Positions 53,102 through 60,063 of a stretch of DNA of 60,063 nt are shown one piece after another (position 1 is the first letter of the stretch; each line of letters opens with the position of its first letter). The stretch is from positions 1-60,063 of the forward strand of contig QKPP01000322.1 in assembly GCA_006508105.1 (NCBI GenBank). The letters are read 5' to 3'. The position numbers and the translations under genes were made by a program. This DNA comes from Myxococcales bacterium FL481. GTDB taxonomy: Bacteria > Myxococcota_A > Polyangia > Nannocystales > Nannocystaceae. The notes beneath the pieces were generated by a model that was not told where the DNA came from, ran no database searches, and worked only from the letters and a program-made list of their open reading frames with translations.

Positions 53102-53147
53102 CTTCATCGCCGACGTCGCCTTACTGACGTAGGTGCAGGCGCCCGCC

Positions 53148-54980
53148 ATGGAACACGTCGTCGGCATCGATCTCGGAACATCCAACACGGTGGTCGCCAT
53201 CGTTGAAGAAGGCGCACCCACGGTGGTGCCCAACCGCGGTGGCTACAAGACCACGCCGTCGATGGTGGCCGTCTCCGAGAGCCAAAAACGCCTCGTCGGT
53301 CATCTTGCGAAGCGTCAGGCGGTCACGAACGCGTCGCACACCGTGTACGCCGCCAAGCGCCTTATCGGCCGCAAGTGGGACTCGCCGGCCGTGCGCACTG
53401 CCGAACAGACCTACCCGTACCCCATTGTCGAAGGCCCGCACGGGGATATTCGCATCCGGTTGCAAGGCACGGTGTACTCGGTGCCGGAGATCAGTGCGTT
53501 CATCCTGCAAGAGCTCAAGTTGGTGGCCGAGCAGTACCTCGGCGAAGGCGTGGCCAAGGCCGTGATCACCGTGCCTGCCTACTTCAACGACAACCAACGC
53601 CAGGCAACCAAGGACGCCGGTCGAATCGCCGGTCTGGATGTCATTCGCATTATCAACGAGCCGACGGCGGCTGCGCTGGCCTACGGGTTCGGCAAGGATC
53701 TTGAGCGCAAGGTGGCGGTGTACGACCTCGGTGGGGGCACGTTCGACGTCTCGATTCTCGATATCGGCAAGGGCGTGTTCGAGGTCATCTCGACCGCCGG
53801 CGATACCTTCCTCGGCGGGGAGGACTTCGACGGCCGCGTGGTCGATTGGCTCGTGCAGCAGTTTCGAGAACAAACGGGGCTGGACGTGCGAGATGATCGC
53901 ATGGCACTTCAGCGACTACGTGACGCCGCCGAAAAGGGGCGCTGCGAGTTGTCGTCCGCTCACGAGACGATTGTCGACCTTCCGTTCTTTTACACGTCGC
54001 CGGGAGGGGAGACTCACAATCTCAACGAGCGACTCACCCGCGACCAGCTCGAGGACCTCACTCGAGACTTGGTCGAGCGGACGGTGGAGATCTGCGAGCG
54101 CACGCTGTCCGATGCCCAGATCGCCCGCCAAGACCTCGAGGACGTCATCTTGGTCGGGGGGCTCACCCGCATGCCGTTGGTCCAGCAGATGGTGACCGAG
54201 TTTTTCGGCATCGAACCGTGCCGAGGGGTCCATCCGGACGAAGTTGTCGGGCTTGGCGCGGCGATCCAGGCGACGGCGTTGGCCAACGATGACAGCGATC
54301 TGCTGCTGTTGGATGTGACGCCCCATAGCTTGGGCATCATGATCGTCGGAGGCCACTTTCATCGGCTGATTCAACAAAACACCACCGTTCCCACCAGCGC
54401 GACCCATACGTTCACCACGGTCCGCGATGACCAGACCTCAGTAAAGATCTTGGTGTTGCAGGGGGAAGCCGACCAAGCCTCGCGCAACGAGCTGTTGGGG
54501 GAGTTTGTGCTCAGCGGCTTGCGCCGCGCCGCGAGGGGCCAGGTGCAAATCGAGGTGACGTTCTCGATTTCAGCCGACGGGATCGTCTCCGTCTCGGCGA
54601 AGGATCTCGAGACCGGGCGCGAGCAGAGCATTACGGTCACGGCGAGCAGCGGACTCACCGAAGAAGAATTGGCGGGACTCGTGGAGCAAAGCCAGGGTTA
54701 CATGGTCGAGTCGCGGGCAAGCGAGGAACTCGAGCGCCACCGTCAACGCGTGCAACGCCTCGTGAGCGAAGTTCGCGAGTTGCATCCCGAGGTCGAAGGG
54801 ATCATGAACGGGACCTCCTTCGGGCGCGACGCAATCGCCAAAGCCGCGGCGGTGCTGGATCGGGCGGAGCACGAGCTCGCCCACCACGACACGCGCGCCC
54901 TGTCCGAACTCGGCGAGAGCCTCGAGCGCACGCTGAACATGTTCCGTGGCGTGGTGACGAAGACCAAGATCGCGCGGTAG
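53148..54980 (+). CDS. dnaK: Hsp70 chaperone DnaK
   Basis: A 610-residue Hsp70. The ATPase domain shows [17 protein letters not shown], the [20 protein letters not shown] segment, [14 protein letters not shown] and [12 protein letters not shown]; the substrate domain starts [14 protein letters not shown]. It binds exposed hydrophobic stretches of unfolded proteins in cycles of ATP hydrolysis. The C-terminal lid is present but the protein is somewhat shorter than housekeeping DnaK and lacks the acidic tail. With the neighbouring J protein it forms a dedicated pair and is probably a second, specialised Hsp70 rather than the only one. The ATG at 53148 is preferred to a GTG five codons upstream. 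Confidence 0.95.
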   Translation: MEHVVGIDLGTSNTVVAIVEEGAPTVVPNRGGYKTTPSMVAVSESQKRLVGHLAKRQAVTNASHTVYAAKRLIGRKWDSPAVRTAEQTYPYPIVEGPHGDIRIRLQGTVYSVPEISAFILQELKLVAEQYLGEGVAKAVITVPAYFNDNQRQATKDAGRIAGLDVIRIINEPTAAALAYGFGKDLERKVAVYDLGGGTFDVSILDIGKGVFEVISTAGDTFLGGEDFDGRVVDWLVQQFREQTGLDVRDDRMALQRLRDAAEKGRCELSSAHETIVDLPFFYTSPGGETHNLNERLTRDQLEDLTRDLVERTVEICERTLSDAQIARQDLEDVILVGGLTRMPLVQQMVTEFFGIEPCRGVHPDEVVGLGAAIQATALANDDSDLLLLDVTPHSLGIMIVGGHFHRLIQQNTTVPTSATHTFTTVRDDQTSVKILVLQGEADQASRNELLGEFVLSGLRRAARGQVQIEVTFSISADGIVSVSAKDLETGREQSITVTASSGLTEEELAGLVEQSQGYMVESRASEELERHRQRVQRLVSEVRELHPEVEGIMNGTSFGRDAIAKAAAVLDRAEHELAHHDTRALSELGESLERTLNMFRGVVTKTKIAR

Positions 54981-54988
54981 GCTGCTCG

Positions 54989-55636
54989 CTACGGCGTCGG
55001 TTCGCGTGCCGAGGCTGGTGGATGGCGAAAGCGCTGTCGCGGCAGTTTGAGAAACCGGGTGGCAAACCACTCAACCTCGCGCCGGAGGTCGTCACGGGAG
55101 CCGTCGTTGTAGAGCACGTAGTCGGCGCGGCGAAACTTCTCTTCGTCGTCCAGTTGCGCGGCCATGCGGGCCTGGATCTCCTCGTCGCGCAACCCATCGC
55201 GCGCGCGCACCCGCGCCACGCGAATCTCGGGCGCCGCGTAGACTACCGCCACGCCGCGCATGTCTTTCTCCAGGCCGTTTTCAAACAGTAGCGGGACCTC
55301 GTACACGACAAGTCCGTGACCGGCCGCCGCCAGCCCGGCGAGCACGTGTTGATAGCGCCGCTGAATACACGGATGGAGAATTGTCTCTAGCTGCTCGCGT
55401 CGGCTGGGGTCCGCAAAGACCAATCGACCCATCGCGCGACGGTCGAGCTCACCGTCGGCGGACAAGACTTCCTCGCCGAATGCCTCGACGACCAGTGCGA
55501 GGCCTTCGCTCCCCGGGCTGACCACCAGGCGTGCCAACTCGTCCGCGGCCACGACCGGCACGCCGAACCCGGCGAGTAGGGCGCCAACGGCCGATTTGCC
55601 GCTGCCGATGCCTCCAGTCAGGCCGTAAACGTCCAT
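54989..55636 (-). CDS. coaE: Dephospho-CoA kinase
   Basis: A 215-residue P-loop kinase catalysing the last step of coenzyme A synthesis, ATP-dependent phosphorylation of dephospho-CoA. The nucleotide motif LTGGIGSGKSAV is at the N-terminus; DELARLVV, VYEVPLLFENG and the lid arginines (RVRARDGL) fit CoaE. Length is normal with a ~15-residue tail. It is convergent with dnaK (8 bp apart) and divergent from engB, with only ~50 bp between the starts. Confidence 0.94.
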   Translation of the reverse strand: MDVYGLTGGIGSGKSAVGALLAGFGVPVVAADELARLVVSPGSEGLALVVEAFGEEVLSADGELDRRAMGRLVFADPSRREQLETILHPCIQRRYQHVLAGLAAAGHGLVVYEVPLLFENGLEKDMRGVAVVYAAPEIRVARVRARDGLRDEEIQARMAAQLDDEEKFRRADYVLYNDGSRDDLRREVEWFATRFLKLPRQRFRHPPASAREPTP

Positions 55637-55686
55637 CTCCGCGAGGGTAGGCAGTCGCCGACGCGATGTATAGTCTTCGCGCGCTC

Positions 55687-56340
55687 ATGCCCGACAAGGC
55701 CTCATCTTGGCGCGTCGTCGATTCGGCGTTCGAACTCAGTGCGCCGTCGATCGCGGAGTGTCCCGCGCAAGGCGTGCCCGAGATCGCGGTGGCTGGGCGT
55801 TCCAACGTGGGAAAGTCGAGCTTGCTCAACGCGATTTGTGGCCAGCGATCGCTGGCTCGAGTCAGTCGTACGCCGGGGCGAACTCGACTGCTCAACTTCT
55901 TCGCCGTGCGCTTGCGCGGGCCCAGTGGCGATCTCGCCCTGCGACTCGTCGACTTGCCGGGCTACGGCTTCGCGGTCGCCGAGCGCAGCGTTCGCGCGAG
56001 TTTCGGGCCGATGATCGAGGGTTTCTTCGCCGGGCGTGGTGCGCTGTGCGGGCTCTTGCTCTTGGTCGATGCTCGGCGCGACATCCAAGAGCCCGAGTTG
56101 CAGCTGCTCGAGTACATGTCGCGTCGCCAGCTGCCGACGCTGTTGTGCGCGACGAAAGTCGACAAGCTCAAGGCCGGCGAACGCGGGCTGGTTGCGGCCA
56201 AACTTGCGAAGCGAGTCGGCGTGGCGCCGCGTGACGTGTTGCTGACGAGCGCACGGGATCGCATCGGCTTGGGTGCCGATGACCGATTCGGGGGCCTGCC
56301 CGATCAGATGGCGCGGCTCGTCAGCGGCGAGGTTGCGTGA
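55687..56340 (+). CDS. engB: Ribosome biogenesis GTP-binding protein EngB/YsxC
   Basis: A 217-residue small GTPase with P-loop GRSNVGKSSLLN, G3 in DLPGYGFA and G4 in ATKVDKLK, the signature set of EngB, needed for 50S subunit assembly. The longer ATG at 55666 lies at a TATAGT sequence (55669-55674) that looks like a -10 box, so the ATG at 55687 is preferred, though unproven. Its stop overlaps the rimI start (GTGA), so the two are coupled. Confidence 0.92.
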   Translation: MPDKASSWRVVDSAFELSAPSIAECPAQGVPEIAVAGRSNVGKSSLLNAICGQRSLARVSRTPGRTRLLNFFAVRLRGPSGDLALRLVDLPGYGFAVAERSVRASFGPMIEGFFAGRGALCGLLLLVDARRDIQEPELQLLEYMSRRQLPTLLCATKVDKLKAGERGLVAAKLAKRVGVAPRDVLLTSARDRIGLGADDRFGGLPDQMARLVSGEVA

Positions 56341-56804
56341 GCAGCCGAGTGGCCACGTTCGGGGACGTGGAGAACCTCGATGGACTCGATCGGCTCTGCT
56401 TCGCCCGCCCGTGGGGGAGGGAAGCGTTCGGCCAGGAGATCGCGCGCAGCTACGCGAGTATCCTCGTCGTCGACGGTGCGTTTCACGGTCTCGCAGCGTC
56501 GATCTGTTGGTGGCGCGTGGCGGACGAGGGCGAGATCTTGCGGGTCGCCACCCATCCCGCGCATCGGCGTGGCGGGCTCGCGCGTCGGCTGGTGGCCGAG
56601 TGCTTGCGCCGTGTTCAGGGCGCTGGCTGCGATCGCGTGCATCTGGAGGTGGCCGCCAGGAATCGGGCGGCCCGTGGGCTCTACGCGGCGATGGGCTTTC
56701 GCGAGGTGGGGCGCCGGCCAGGCTACTACTCGACACCCCTGGACGACGCCGTCCTCCTGCGCTGGCGAGGCGACGGTAGACGCAGCGAGGGATCCGACCT
56801 ATGA
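56337..56804 (+). CDS. rimI: GNAT N-acetyltransferase, RimI-like
   Basis: A 155-residue acetyl-CoA-dependent acetyltransferase. The acetyl-CoA binding loop is ATHPAHRRGGLARRL, followed by the C-terminal NRAARGLYAAMGFREVGRR element typical of RimI, the enzyme that acetylates ribosomal protein S18. The GTG start is fixed by the overlap with the engB stop. Position beside engB is consistent with a ribosome role; other GNAT substrates cannot be excluded. Confidence 0.85.
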   Translation: MSSRVATFGDVENLDGLDRLCFARPWGREAFGQEIARSYASILVVDGAFHGLAASICWWRVADEGEILRVATHPAHRRGGLARRLVAECLRRVQGAGCDRVHLEVAARNRAARGLYAAMGFREVGRRPGYYSTPLDDAVLLRWRGDGRRSEGSDL

Positions 56805-56952
56805 CTCGTGCCGTGTCGATGGCACACCTCCCGGCTCGGCGGGTCGAGCCCGAGCCGCTCTCTACGGGGGGGCGTCGTCAGCTTTCTGAGGTCCCTGTGC
56901 CTGCGCAGTTTCGTGAGGCACCGGCGTGTTTTGGCGCCGAGATGCGTGGGTC

Positions 56953-57912
56953 ATGAACGACGCGACGATCGATCCGAACGCGGTCGACTTGGCGGTTCGT
57001 TTTGGTCCGCTCGAGCTCACAAACCCCGTGATGACGGCGGCGGGATGCTTTGCCTACGGCCAGGAGTTTGCGGCGTTCATGGATCTCCGGGCACTGGGAG
57101 GCCTGTCGACCAAGGGCATCTCACCGACCCCGCGAGCGGGCAATCCCCCTCCGAGGATCCATGAGAGCGCGAGCGGGATGCTCAACTCAATCGGCCTCGA
57201 AAACGTCGGGTTGGAGGCGTTTCTCGCTGACAAGTTGCCCTATCTCGCGGACCTCGGCGTCAGCGTGTGGGTCAACTTCTTCGGCACCGATTTTGATGAC
57301 TACGTGCGTTGCGCGAGCGGGCTGGAGCGCGGTCGTGGGCGAGGAATCTCCGCCCTGGAGATGAATATCTCGTGCCCGAACGTCACCAAGGGGGGTATCG
57401 AGTTCGGCACCGTACCCGCGGTCGCGCACCGGCTGACTCGGGCCTGCGGCGAGGTCACGGACCTACCCATCGTGGTGAAATTGACGCCGAATGTCGGTGA
57501 CATCGTGGGCATGGCTCAAGCGGTACATGAAGCAGGTGCCGCTGGCGTGTCCATGATCAACACCCTCGCCGGGATGGCGATCGATGTCCGGACCCGACGT
57601 CCTCGCCTGGCCTCCACCTACGGCGGGCTTTCCGGCCCCGCGATCAAGCCCGTGGCCCTACGCATGGTCCACCAGGTCGCGCGAGCGCTGCCGGAGCTGC
57701 CCATCTGTGGGTTGGGTGGGATCTCGACCGGTGCGGACGTGGTGGAGTTTCTGCTGGCCGGCGCGACATGTGTGCAGCTTGGCACGGCGAACTTCGCCGA
57801 GCCGGCGGCGGGGATTCGGGTGCTCCACGAGCTTCGGCGGCTGGTGGCGGCGCTGGGGGAGCGGCGGGTTCGAGACCTCGTGGGGACGTTGCGCCCGGTC
57901 GACGCCGACTGA
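56953..57912 (+). CDS. pyrD: Dihydroorotate dehydrogenase, class 1B catalytic subunit
   Basis: A 319-residue flavoenzyme of pyrimidine synthesis that oxidises dihydroorotate to orotate. The class 1 catalytic Cys is Cys141 in NISCPN; the FMN region includes LSTKGISPTPRAGNPPPR and the C-terminal phosphate site CGLGGISTGADVVEFLLAGA. Class 1B enzymes pair with the iron-sulfur/FAD subunit PyrK, which I do not find in this window. The ATG at 56953 sits at the expected distance from the first strand. There is ~150 bp of non-coding sequence upstream. Confidence 0.93.
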   Translation: MNDATIDPNAVDLAVRFGPLELTNPVMTAAGCFAYGQEFAAFMDLRALGGLSTKGISPTPRAGNPPPRIHESASGMLNSIGLENVGLEAFLADKLPYLADLGVSVWVNFFGTDFDDYVRCASGLERGRGRGISALEMNISCPNVTKGGIEFGTVPAVAHRLTRACGEVTDLPIVVKLTPNVGDIVGMAQAVHEAGAAGVSMINTLAGMAIDVRTRRPRLASTYGGLSGPAIKPVALRMVHQVARALPELPICGLGGISTGADVVEFLLAGATCVQLGTANFAEPAAGIRVLHELRRLVAALGERRVRDLVGTLRPVDAD

Positions 57913-58189
57913 CGGCGGCAATCCACAAGGCCCGTGCCGGCTGTCGGGCCCCAGGCGTCCAACGGGGTCGCGGTGTCGCGGCATGCGAGGGTCGCCGAGC
58001 GGCGCGGGCCGAGCCGCTGTCGCGGCCGAGGGGGCGGCTTTGCCTCGCGCCGCCCGTCCCAGGACCGGCCAACGGGCCGTTGGCGGCCGCTCGGGACCGT
58101 AACGAGGTCGTACCGCGCGGAGTGTGCGCCAAAAAGGGTGCGCCGCATTCCTTGCCGCGTCGCAGAAGCCTCGGATACCGTGTTCCTGC

Positions 58190-59089
58190 GTGGCATCTAC
58201 GGCGATTCCCTGGCGAGCGCGGCTCACCGCGGCGATGCTCAAGCGAGCCCCCGACTGGCCGGCGTTTGCCGCGACCAAAGCGATCGGCACCGCTGCGCGA
58301 CTCAAGCTCCCGCGCCCTGTCGTCGGCGTCGCGGTGTCGGCGTACAGTCGGTACTACGGGGTGGCGCTTGACGAGGTGGATCCCCTGTCGCACGCGCGAG
58401 GGTACACGAGCTTCGATGAGTTCTTCACCCGTCAACTCCGAGCGGGCGCGCGCCCGATCGATAGCGGCCCCGATGCCATCGTATCTCCCTGCGACGGACG
58501 GCTGCGCGGCATCGCATCGATCACTGGCGCGGCCGATCGTGTGGAGGCGAAAGGGCACGACTACACGCTCGGTGAACTGGTCGGGGACAATGAGCTCGCC
58601 GCACGATGTCTGGGAGGCGAGGTCGTGACGATCTACTTGCACCCTCGCGACTATCATCGCGTGCACACGCCGGTCGACGGGCGGGTCGAGCGGGTCCAGG
58701 CGATTCCCGGGCGTCTGTTGCCCGTCACCGACGCGTCGCTGCGTTGCGAGCCACGGCTGTTCGCTCGCAACGAACGGCTGGTGCATACGCTGGAGACCGA
58801 GCGCGGGCCGGTCGTCGTGGTGATGGTGGCAGCTTTTGGCGTTGGCCACATGACTTGCGCCTACGCTCCGGTGCCGGCACATCCTCGCGTGCCGCAAACG
58901 CATCGGCTCGAGCGCGCGGTCGAGCTGCGACGCGGCGAGGAACTTGGCCGTTTCCACCTGGGCAGCACCGTGGTGATGCTAGTGCCGCCCGGTTGCCGCA
59001 CCCTGGAGTCGATCCGCGTCGATGAGCGGTCTGGACGAGCCGTGAGGCTGGGAGAGCCCCTCCTCACGTGGCGGGGGGCGCAGGCATGA
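58190..59089 (+). CDS. psd: Phosphatidylserine decarboxylase proenzyme
   Basis: A 299-residue enzyme that makes phosphatidylethanolamine from phosphatidylserine at the inner membrane. The self-cleavage motif LGST is at residues 257-260, so Ser259 becomes the pyruvoyl group of the small subunit after processing. Other family marks are SPCDGRLRG, YLHPRDYHRVHTP and FGVGHM. The GTG at 58190 gives a family-like N-terminus; the frame is open from 58124. Its stop overlaps the next gene (ATGA). No pssA gene is seen here. Confidence 0.92.
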   Translation: MASTAIPWRARLTAAMLKRAPDWPAFAATKAIGTAARLKLPRPVVGVAVSAYSRYYGVALDEVDPLSHARGYTSFDEFFTRQLRAGARPIDSGPDAIVSPCDGRLRGIASITGAADRVEAKGHDYTLGELVGDNELAARCLGGEVVTIYLHPRDYHRVHTPVDGRVERVQAIPGRLLPVTDASLRCEPRLFARNERLVHTLETERGPVVVVMVAAFGVGHMTCAYAPVPAHPRVPQTHRLERAVELRRGEELGRFHLGSTVVMLVPPGCRTLESIRVDERSGRAVRLGEPLLTWRGAQA

Positions 59090-60063
59090 GCTGGAACGTG
59101 TCCCGTGCGGAATGGCTCGCGAGCCTGCGCGGCGAAGACCCGGTCGCGGACCCGTCACCGGAGCCCCTGGACGCGCTCGACCAGGAAGTCGTCGATCGAT
59201 TGCGGGGCCGCAGCCCGAGCCGCGGTCGCGGTCAGGAGGACAAGTCGGGCGTCGTGGTGGCCCTGGGCACCGCCGCCCCGATCACAGATGACGCGGAACG
59301 CGACCAGCCACCACCGGCGCCCGATGCCGAGGTGTGGCGACCGCAACCCCCCGGCCAAGCGACCGATGCGGCCCCCGAAACGGGGAGCCAGGTGGCTCGC
59401 GGCGCATTTCGACCACCACGTGCTCGGGGGAACACGCACCCCGTGCCCGCGAGATCTCGACGCGAGCCCGCCCCGTTCGCGTCGCCGTTCGCGTCGGTGT
59501 CGCGTCCGTCCGACGCGACACCGCGCACCGACGGCAGCGGACGCGCAGGGGAGGCCCCGGTCGATGCCCCGCGTATCCCGGCGTCACCACCGGAGGGGAT
59601 GCCCACGACGAGTGCGGCGCTCGACTCTCAAGGCGCGCAAGACGTGCCTCCTGCGGTGGAGCTCACGGCATCGGTGCCGGCCCGCCCGCCCGAAGGAGTT
59701 AGCGCGACTCGGGCCGCGGCCGGCCGCGCTCGCGAGCAAGTGGGCGAGACTGCGTCTGAGCGAGGGTCCACGACTCCCGAACCAGTCCGTTCGAACGATG
59801 CCACCGCGTCTGGGCTGTGGAGCGGCACCATGCCCGACCCTCCGGAGCCGGTCGGAGCCCAAGCGGCGGCTTCCGAGACGGCATCAACTCGTCGCGGACA
59901 AGTCCGCGGCGTACCGCCCGGCCTCACGCCGGACGAGCCACGGGTCGAGCTGGATCCAATCGAGCTCGATTCAATCGCGCTGGAGCCGACCGAGCCAGAT
60001 CCGCTCGAGCCAGATCCGCTCGAGCCAGATCCGCTCGAGCCAGATCCGCTCGAGCTGGATCCG
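59086..60063 (+). CDS. 5' part of a gene for a large disordered repeat-containing protein
   Basis: An ATG overlapping the psd stop (ATGA) opens a frame that runs without a stop to the window edge (326 codons). The N-terminus MSWNVSRAEWLASLRGEDP is followed by a long Pro/Ala/Arg/Glu-rich, probably disordered region, and the last visible part is five LEPDP-type repeats. No domain is recognisable yet; folded parts may lie beyond the edge. Codon pattern and coupling to psd support it as real. Confidence 0.75.
   Translation, partial: MSWNVSRAEWLASLRGEDPVADPSPEPLDALDQEVVDRLRGRSPSRGRGQEDKSGVVVALGTAAPITDDAERDQPPPAPDAEVWRPQPPGQATDAAPETGSQVARGAFRPPRARGNTHPVPARSRREPAPFASPFASVSRPSDATPRTDGSGRAGEAPVDAPRIPASPPEGMPTTSAALDSQGAQDVPPAVELTASVPARPPEGVSATRAAAGRAREQVGETASERGSTTPEPVRSNDATASGLWSGTMPDPPEPVGAQAAASETASTRRGQVRGVPPGLTPDEPRVELDPIELDSIALEPTEPDPLEPDPLEPDPLEPDPLELDP
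59992..60063 (+). repeat. 15-bp tandem repeat at the window edge
   Basis: Four exact copies of GAGCCAGATCCGCTC (59992-60006, 60007-60021, 60022-60036, 60037-60051) and a variant partial fifth. In frame it encodes Glu-Pro-Asp-Pro-Leu repeats of the partial gene and may continue outside the window. Confidence 0.92.

Overview
The window is GC-rich DNA with strong G/C preference at codon third positions, tightly packed genes, many 4-base stop/start overlaps and many secreted lipoproteins. The gene set (an S46 dipeptidyl-peptidase, a DUF4175 protein, a GldA/F/G-type ABC system, several long multidomain envelope proteins, a J-protein/DnaK pair) suggests a chromosome of a predatory or myxobacterium-like member of the Myxococcota or a related deltaproteobacterial lineage. 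That placement is inference from gene content; there is no rRNA gene to test it. I see no phage, transposon, CRISPR array, tRNA or rRNA gene.

Layout. 1-19.4 kb: an S46 peptidase lipoprotein, a lipid kinase, a DUF3829-like lipoprotein, a single-domain response regulator, a CBS protein, a DUF4956/MgtC-like membrane protein, a very large subtilisin-malectin surface lipoprotein, a HEAT-like/PQQ-propeller lipoprotein pair, a divergent two-module Clp-type AAA+ ATPase, a DedA/VTT membrane protein and a NamZ (DUF1343) muramidase. 19.4-37.4 kb: an envelope and peptidoglycan block with two bifunctional class A penicillin-binding proteins, a third GT51 glycosyltransferase fused to an AsmA-like N-terminus, a gluzincin/DUF4175 operon, an ECF sigma/anti-sigma/secreted protein operon, a TrmH-type methyltransferase and an AGCS symporter. 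37.6-46.8 kb: a TM2 protein, a Tat-exported M24 peptidase, an anchored helix-hairpin-helix protein, an unassigned lipoprotein, and a four-gene translationally coupled gliding-type ABC operon (ATPase, permease, GldG-like, DUF4340) closed by a clear intrinsic terminator. 46.8-60.1 kb: an APC transporter, a beta-hydroxyacid dehydrogenase, a XerC-type recombinase, a J-domain protein with its DnaK, then housekeeping genes coaE, engB, rimI, pyrD and psd, and the start of a disordered protein that runs off the right edge.

How it works together. The common theme of 17.7-37.4 kb is building and remodelling the cell wall: NamZ trims glycan ends, three GT51 enzymes polymerise glycan, and the sigma operon and DUF4175/peptidase operon lie between them. 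The best candidates for something undescribed are the AsmA-GT51 fusion (30182-32503), the Clp-like ATPase with a weakened first Walker B motif and a long disordered linker (14366-17080), and the helix-rich DUF4175/gluzincin pair facing the sigma operon. Unexplained sequence-level signals are short tandem repeats at the 3' ends of leftward genes, an intrinsic-terminator hairpin inside the first codons of a PBP gene, a 10-bp phased repeat upstream of a strong promoter, probable leaderless promoters, and an unusual preference for TAG stop codons.
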